A stretch of 39,820 nucleotides of DNA, from IMG/VR virus record IMGVR_UViG_3300044703_000150, positions 1 through 39,820 of that record. One strand, 5' to 3'. Numbering within the stretch: the first letter of the stretch is position 1; each line of letters begins with the position of its first letter. Positions 36,544 through 39,820 of this stretch are shown piece by piece. A program made the position numbers and the translations under genes. The stretch is from a virus. The notes below the pieces were generated by a model, which was not told the origin of the DNA, did not search any database, and saw nothing but the letters and a program-made list of their open reading frames with translations.

Positions 36544-37295
36544 ACGTCCAACTCCTTCACGAGTCGATTGAGTCGGCGCAGCGACTGGCGCAGCGAGGCC
36601 GTCCAGCCGTCGATGCGCGTGCTGTCGATGCCGGCGAAGTCGATGAGGTCCAGGCCGAGGCAGTAGCCCTCCAGGCCCTGCACGGTCTGCTCTACGATGC
36701 GGTTCGGATCGTGGCGACGGGTCCTGCGGAGCAACTCCGGACGCGTGGTCTTGGGTGGGTCCACGCCCTTCACCTTGCGGACCACGTTGGCGCGGGACAG
36801 GTTCCCCTCGGCCTTCGCCTCTTCGAGCGCGGAGTCGAACTGGTCATCGGAGACGCCGTCCGTCAGCGGGTACGCGGCGTTGCTGAGTTCGTCGCGACCA
36901 AGGAAGTCAGTCGGTCGATCCAGGTGCTGTCCGCGTGCTTCACCTGGATCGGAGCCCCGAACGCCGGGCCTGGGGCGACCACCCACGTCACCGGGCTTGG
37001 CGATCCCGCCCGCTTCCTGTCCACGACGGATCGCAACACCGATGCCACGCTCGGCCCGTCGCACGATCTCGGCCGCCGCCAGCTCGGCGTCGTGGCCCAT
37101 CTGCTTCTGCGCGGTGTAGACGCGGATGGCCTCGGCCTGCGACTTCAGTTCGACGATCTGCTCTATCTCGCCGTGCGCCAGGGCCTGGGCCAGCCACTCC
37201 TTGGCGCGCTCACACGCCAGAACAACGAACGCAGCCGGGTCGGCCGCTGCGTCGAGTGCGGTCGGGTTGGCGGCGAGCACGGCCAGTTCCGTCAC
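36540..37295 (-). CDS. helical protein next to the ParB-like gene
   Basis: The protein is 251 residues from GTG 37295. A long helical part is clear: EIEQIVELKSQAEAIRVYTA, KQMGHDAELAAAEIVRRAER and IGVAIRRGQEAG. It continues with a Gly/Pro-rich region (IAKPGDVGGRPRPGVRGS) and ends with RANVVRKVKGV plus a C-terminal helix (SLRQSLRRLNRLVKELDV). This arrangement is found in Streptomyces phages and plasmids as a partner of ParB-like or replication genes. No enzymatic motif was found. Confidence 0.6.
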   Translation of the reverse strand: MTELAVLAANPTALDAAADPAAFVVLACERAKEWLAQALAHGEIEQIVELKSQAEAIRVYTAQKQMGHDAELAAAEIVRRAERGIGVAIRRGQEAGGIAKPGDVGGRPRPGVRGSDPGEARGQHLDRPTDFLGRDELSNAAYPLTDGVSDDQFDSALEEAKAEGNLSRANVVRKVKGVDPPKTTRPELLRRTRRHDPNRIVEQTVQGLEGYCLGLDLIDFAGIDSTRIDGWTASLRQSLRRLNRLVKELDV

Positions 37296-37732
37296 GACGC
37301 GCCGCCTTGGCCGGGTGCCCGACCGGCAGCGTCCGCGCGCCAGGTCAGCCCCGCGCACGTCGGGCACCCGGGCGCGCAGTCGCCGCCGTCCTCATCGGTC
37401 AGGTGGATCAGGTGCCGCTGCGACCACCAGCCGGGGCACCGGCACTCGGTGCAGGAACTCCGCCACTCGTTCGGTGACGGGTGCTGCGCGAGCGCGTGCG
37501 TGCAGCGGGCGCAGTCGCTCGGGGCCCGCCCGCCCGGTCCCTCTTGTGGTGAGGAGGCGGCGGCGAGAGCGGCACGGAGATCGGCGGCGAGCGCGTCGCG
37601 CCGATCAGCGTCCGTATGGTGCCCGCGATACCCCACAACGATCAGCACCTGGGCCAGCAACGGCAGCAACTCCGCCTCCGGGAGCACGAGCGCCAAACCA
37701 CCCAGCCGTTCCCGCCAGCCCGGCGTCGTCAC
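37292..37732 (-). CDS. zinc-binding-like protein, 146 residues
   Basis: A helical N-terminus (LVLPEAELLPLLAQVLIVVG and ALAADLRAALAAASS) precedes a Cys-rich region with CARCTHALAQHP (about 74-85), CTECRCPGWW (about 93-102) and CAPGCPTC (about 119-126). It may hold two or three zinc ions. GTG 37732 overlaps the neighbouring stop (GTGA). Unknown function. Confidence 0.58.
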   Translation of the reverse strand: MTTPGWRERLGGLALVLPEAELLPLLAQVLIVVGYRGHHTDADRRDALAADLRAALAAASSPQEGPGGRAPSDCARCTHALAQHPSPNEWRSSCTECRCPGWWSQRHLIHLTDEDGGDCAPGCPTCAGLTWRADAAGRAPGQGGAS

Positions 37733-38145
37733 CGGGCACCGCCCCGGATCGCTGTCGCGACACCGTTAAGGGCGACGACGAGCCGAGCGGCGCGGCGCAT
37801 GCGCTCCTGCTTGGCGTCAGCCGCCGTGAACTCGCGGATGGCGAGACTCTTGGCGTAGCCGCGCCGCCGGCCACCGACCGCCCGCGCGGCGGACCTCGAC
37901 TGGCCGGTGAACTCGTGGTCCTTCACGGCGAGGCTTGACGGGGCTGGAATGCCGTCGAGACGCGCGGGCGGGTAGCCGCCGGCCGCGCCGCAGACCACGT
38001 TCCGGCCGCGCGCCGGGGCGACCTCCCACACCGGGCGCGGCTTCTCGCGGGGCACGAGCCCGCCGGAGAGGGTGCGGCGGTGGGTCGGGGTCGTCTCCCG
38101 CTTGCGGGCGGCGCGGCCGGTCAGGCGGATACGGGGCTGGTTCAT
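37729..38145 (-). CDS. basic protein of unknown function, 138 residues
   Basis: ATG 38145 overlaps the HTH gene's stop by 4 nt. Strongly basic: RIRLTGRAARKRETTPTHRR at the start, then an Arg/Gly-rich middle and RMRRAARLVVALNGVATAIR at the end. It has the composition of a nucleic-acid-binding protein, but no recognised domain. Confidence 0.55.
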   Translation of the reverse strand: MNQPRIRLTGRAARKRETTPTHRRTLSGGLVPREKPRPVWEVAPARGRNVVCGAAGGYPPARLDGIPAPSSLAVKDHEFTGQSRSAARAVGGRRRGYAKSLAIREFTAADAKQERMRRAARLVVALNGVATAIRGGAR

Positions 38146-38384
38146 GCGGCACCTCTCTTGGCGCGGCGGGGCACGGACTGAAGGGCCCGCTGGTGGTCGG
38201 CGATGGTCGGCTCGGCGGCCCGGGCCTCGATGGCGCGCAGGTCGGCAGGCGAGAAGCGCACCGAGCGGCCGTAGCGGTGGTGCGGGACCTCGCGGCTGCG
38301 GGCCTGCTCGATGAGCCAGCGGGCCGAGACGCCGAGGTAGGCGGCGGCGTCGGCGGCCGTGAGGCCGCGGTCGGGGGTGGTCAT
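38142..38384 (-). CDS. excisionase-like HTH protein (HTH_17 / MerR-like)
   Basis: The protein is 80 residues. LTAADAAAYLGVSARWLIEQ (8-27) is the helix-turn-helix, followed by EVPHHRYGRSVRFSPADLRA, the wing of the AlpA/Xis type. Near a phage immunity region this is usually an excisionase or an early transcription regulator. No integrase gene is visible in the window, so an Xis role cannot be confirmed. It starts with ATG 38384, with a 4-nt overlap to the previous stop. Confidence 0.74.
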   Translation of the reverse strand: MTTPDRGLTAADAAAYLGVSARWLIEQARSREVPHHRYGRSVRFSPADLRAIEARAAEPTIADHQRALQSVPRRAKRGAA

Positions 38385-38635
38385 GTCCAGCCGCCGACCT
38401 GGGATTCGCCCTCGACCTCACGGGCGAGGCGGGCAGCCGCGACGGCGAGGACCGTGCAGAGGTCGGCGAGGGCGTGGAGGGCCCGACGGGTGGGGCTCTG
38501 GCCGCCGGGCGTGCCGCTCGGTCCGGCGACGGGAGCCAGCCCGTGGGGGGTGCGCGAGGGCGCGGCCGGGGCGGACGCCCGGCGGCCAGAGACTGAGGGC
38601 CAGGGCGGGGCGCCCCGGCTGTACGGGGGGGTCAT
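38381..38635 (-). CDS. hypothetical protein, 84 residues
   Basis: The N-terminal half is Pro/Ser/Arg/Gly-rich and likely disordered. The second half is one helix (RRALHALADLCTVLAVAAARLA). ATG 38635 overlaps the Cro-like gene's stop by 4 nt (ATGA). No family recognised; the reading frame is supported by its overlap geometry at both ends. Confidence 0.5.
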   Translation of the reverse strand: MTPPYSRGAPPWPSVSGRRASAPAAPSRTPHGLAPVAGPSGTPGGQSPTRRALHALADLCTVLAVAAARLAREVEGESQVGGWT

Positions 38636-38886
38636 GCGGCACCCGCTGACGGGTTTCGCTCGGTGATCGACGCGACCGCACGATCGCTCGTGAGAGCCGC
38701 CAGGGGAACGCCGAGTGTATCGGCGATCCGGCGGGCGAGTTCGGGGCTCGGCTGACGCACGCCCTTCTCGATGTTGACGAGGTAGCCGTGGGTGATGCCG
38801 ACCGCGACGGCGAACTTCGAGCCCATCCAGCCGTACGCCTCGCGGAGCGCCCGCAGCGCCGCGCCGTTGAAGGTTGTCTGAGCCAT
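38632..38886 (-). CDS. XRE-family HTH regulator (Cro-like)
   Basis: The protein is 84 residues; ATG 38886 is chosen because the region upstream holds the promoter. ALRALREAYGWMGSKFAVAV with GITHGYLVNIEKGVRQPSPE (31-50) and LARRIADTLGVPLAALT is a complete XRE helix-turn-helix domain. It is the first gene of the early operon and diverges from the repressor, so it is in the position of lambda Cro. Its own promoter (-35 TTGACA, -10 CAAGAT) includes the TTGCC operator pair. Confidence 0.82.
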   Translation of the reverse strand: MAQTTFNGAALRALREAYGWMGSKFAVAVGITHGYLVNIEKGVRQPSPELARRIADTLGVPLAALTSDRAVASITERNPSAGAA

Positions 38887-38893
38887 GCCGCGT

Positions 38894-38922
38894 ATCTTGG
38901 CAAGATCAGGCAAGTATGTCAA
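38894..38922 (-). promoter_or_regulatory. early leftward promoter
   Basis: On the minus strand a perfect TTGACA (38922-38917) stands 17 bp upstream of CAAGAT (38899-38894), a moderate -10. The start codon of the Cro-like gene lies only 8 nt after the -10, so the transcript would be nearly leaderless. It should drive the whole early operon. The spacer contains the operator ttgcctgatcttgcc. Confidence 0.65.
38899..38913 (-). promoter_or_regulatory. operator, leftward copy
   Basis: The minus-strand sequence TTGCCTGATCTTGCC (15 bp) is two TTGCC boxes 10 bp apart. It fills the spacer of the leftward promoter. A further TTGCC box lies at 38936-38932. The same 15-mer with two changes is found at the divergent repressor promoter, in the opposite orientation. 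Binding of the repressor or Cro-like protein here would block early transcription. Confidence 0.55.
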
Positions 38923-39042
38923 GCAGATCATGGCAACTTTCTGCGAGTTCGCGTGTTGCACCCTCTGACCTGCGGAAACGTGCGAATCCTTGCGGTGTAA
39001 CTACACGAGTGGTTTCCAAAGCAACTCGGACCAAGCGGACCT

Positions 39043-39057
39043 TTGCCTGTGCTTGCC
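39043..39057 (+). promoter_or_regulatory. operator, rightward copy
   Basis: TTGCCTGTGCTTGCC on the plus strand matches the leftward operator at 13 of 15 positions. It overlaps the -35 of the repressor promoter (39053-39058), and a further TTGCC lies at 39068-39072 in the spacer. So the two divergent promoters are decorated in mirror image. Confidence 0.55.
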
Positions 39058-39081
39058 TTTTCTCCGCTTGCCGCCCACGAT
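39053..39081 (+). promoter_or_regulatory. repressor promoter (leaderless mRNA)
   Basis: TTGCCT (39053-39058) and CACGAT (39076-39081) are spaced by 17 bp. The GTG start of the repressor follows 7 nt after the -10, so transcription would begin at or next to the start codon. There is no ribosome binding site, as expected for a leaderless actinobacterial phage repressor mRNA. Match to consensus is moderate. Confidence 0.5.
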
Positions 39082-39088
39082 CTTCGCT

Positions 39089-39499
39089 GTGACCGAGGTC
39101 GAGAACTGGAGGCGCCTCGCCGAGCACGTCGTTGCCCGGCGCGCGGCGATGGGACACCGCTCCCAAGCGGCGTTCCAGCAGGCCACCGGGTTCGGGGGGC
39201 GGACGCTCGGAGACCTTGAGCGCGGCGACCGCACCAACTACAGCGGCGCGACGCTGGCCCGGCTTGACCTCGCCCTCGGATGGGCTGTCGGGTCCGCGCG
39301 ACGCGTCCTACGTGGCGGCGATCCGATCGTCTCGCCGAGCGCTCAGTCCACCGAGGTGGACTCCCCTGAGTCGGGCACGGCGGTGCTCCTGACAGAGCTC
39401 ATGGACGAGCTACAGAAGGTCACGCCAGCACAGCGCGAGGCATCCATCCGGATCGCGCTCGACGTTGTCCGCGCTGTCACGGAACAGCAACATGACTGA
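39089..39499 (+). CDS. phage repressor, XRE-like HTH protein
   Basis: The protein is 136 residues from GTG 39089. The N-terminal HTH: WRRLAEHVVARRAAMGHRSQ, AAFQQATGFGGRTLGDLERG and YSGATLARLDLALGWAVGSA (52-70) is an XRE-type domain with a long insertion. The middle is Ser/Glu-rich, and a C-terminal helix (LTELMDELQKVTPAQREASI, RIALDVVRAV) may form a dimer. It is divergent from the Cro-like gene and shares operators with it, so it is the best candidate for the immunity repressor. It lacks a LexA-like peptidase domain, so induction would not follow the lambda CI route. Confidence 0.75.
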   Translation: MTEVENWRRLAEHVVARRAAMGHRSQAAFQQATGFGGRTLGDLERGDRTNYSGATLARLDLALGWAVGSARRVLRGGDPIVSPSAQSTEVDSPESGTAVLLTELMDELQKVTPAQREASIRIALDVVRAVTEQQHD

Positions 39500-39607
39500 T
39501 ACCCCCGCGCTACTGCCGACGCGTGACAGTGTGTCCACTTCACTTGATCGCCCCCGGGTCCAGAACCCTGCTTGGCTGCGGTCCCGTCGACTAACGAGGG
39601 ACGCACC

Positions 39608-39769
39608 ATGCACCTACGGATCATCGCTGCCGACATCGCGGTCGCGGCTATCACTATCGCTCTGCACGGCGCCGACATCACGATCGTTCTACGGCGTGAA
39701 CTTTCTGTCGATGAGTGCGCCGTCGCGCTCACCACGTCGCTCGCCGCGCTACCTCTCGCGCTCCTTCTC
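39608..39769 (+). CDS. truncated reading frame at the contig end
   Basis: ATG 39608 has a gaggga site 6 nt upstream. The 54 codons visible encode RIIAADIAVAAITIALHGAD, RRELSVDECAVALTTSLAAL and a hydrophobic PLALLL. The frame then runs into the poly-G tract at 39770, so the end is lost. It lies 108 bp downstream of the repressor in the same direction. Nothing in the intervening 39500-39607 is clearly coding. Function unknown; it could be the start of a lysogeny-related gene. Confidence 0.4.
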
Positions 39770-39820
39770 GGGGGGGGGGGGGGGGGGGGGGGGGTGTGGG
39801 GGGTTGACCCCCCCCCCCCC
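39770..39820. other. homopolymer artefact at contig end
   Basis: A run of 25 G (39770-39794) is followed by tgtggggggttga and 13 C up to the last base. A high-GC phage would hardly carry such runs; they look like poly-G/poly-C sequencing or assembly errors. The true continuation, probably including an integrase and attachment site, is missing. Confidence 0.8.

Noticed and set aside
39500-39607. attP core between repressor and the truncated frame
   Set aside because: No tRNA 3'-end-like sequence or integrase arm repeats are visible, and the integrase itself is missing.
1-39820. tRNA genes
   Set aside because: No cloverleaf with a TTC-type T-arm and matching acceptor stem was recognised on either strand by eye; a covariance search is needed to exclude them.

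Overview
The window is almost entirely the genome of a temperate siphovirus (phage or prophage) of a high-GC Actinobacterium. The evidence is strong GC richness, many GTG starts, an HK97-type head module, a long-tail module with a tape measure, a GH25 lysin, a WhiB-like protein and dozens of small Cys-rich (zinc-ribbon) proteins typical of Streptomyces-type actinophages. No host chromosomal gene, tRNA, rRNA, IS element or CRISPR array was recognised. No integrase is visible, and the right end finishes in a 25-G run and a 13-C run that look like an assembly artefact, so the contig is probably incomplete there. The host assignment is inference.

Nearly everything is on the minus strand and is best read from right to left. 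At 38.6-39.5 kb lies a lambda-like switch: a plus-strand HTH repressor (39089-39499) diverges from a minus-strand Cro-like XRE gene (38632-38886). Both promoters carry matching TTGCC-type tandem operator boxes. From there one early operon of about 16.7 kb runs leftwards to 22213. Almost every gene junction is a 4-nt NTGA overlap. It encodes an excisionase-like HTH protein, a ParB-like protein, a Rad52-like annealing protein, HNH proteins, a Gp37/Gp68-family protein, a WhiB-like protein, a Dam-family methyltransferase, an ASCH-like protein, a winged-helix replication-initiator-like protein next to a cluster of perfect palindromes, a TSPPY-type DNA methyltransferase, a remnant of a cytosine methyltransferase, a PD-(D/E)XK nuclease and many small zinc-binding proteins. 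A hairpin terminator at 22114-22149 closes it.

The late region continues leftwards: an HNH reading frame lacking a normal start, small and large terminase, portal, HK97 protease and major capsid protein, then a hairpin. Next comes an unusual cassette of four glycosyltransferase genes plus a PglD/NeuD-like acyltransferase (11490-15319), inserted between the capsid and head-tail connector genes. After it come connectors, tail tube, gpG/gpGT chaperones with a -1 frameshift, tape measure with six 28-residue repeats, a tail protein with an inserted LamG-like domain, and a receptor-binding-like protein. The lysis end (800-3111) holds a GH25 muramidase flanked by small membrane proteins.

The most interesting points are the glycan-modification cassette inside the structural operon, the shared operators of the switch, the startless HNH frame beside the terminase, the 30-bp palindrome cluster with a canonical slippery heptamer inside the initiator-like gene, and the modular LamG insertion in the tail protein.
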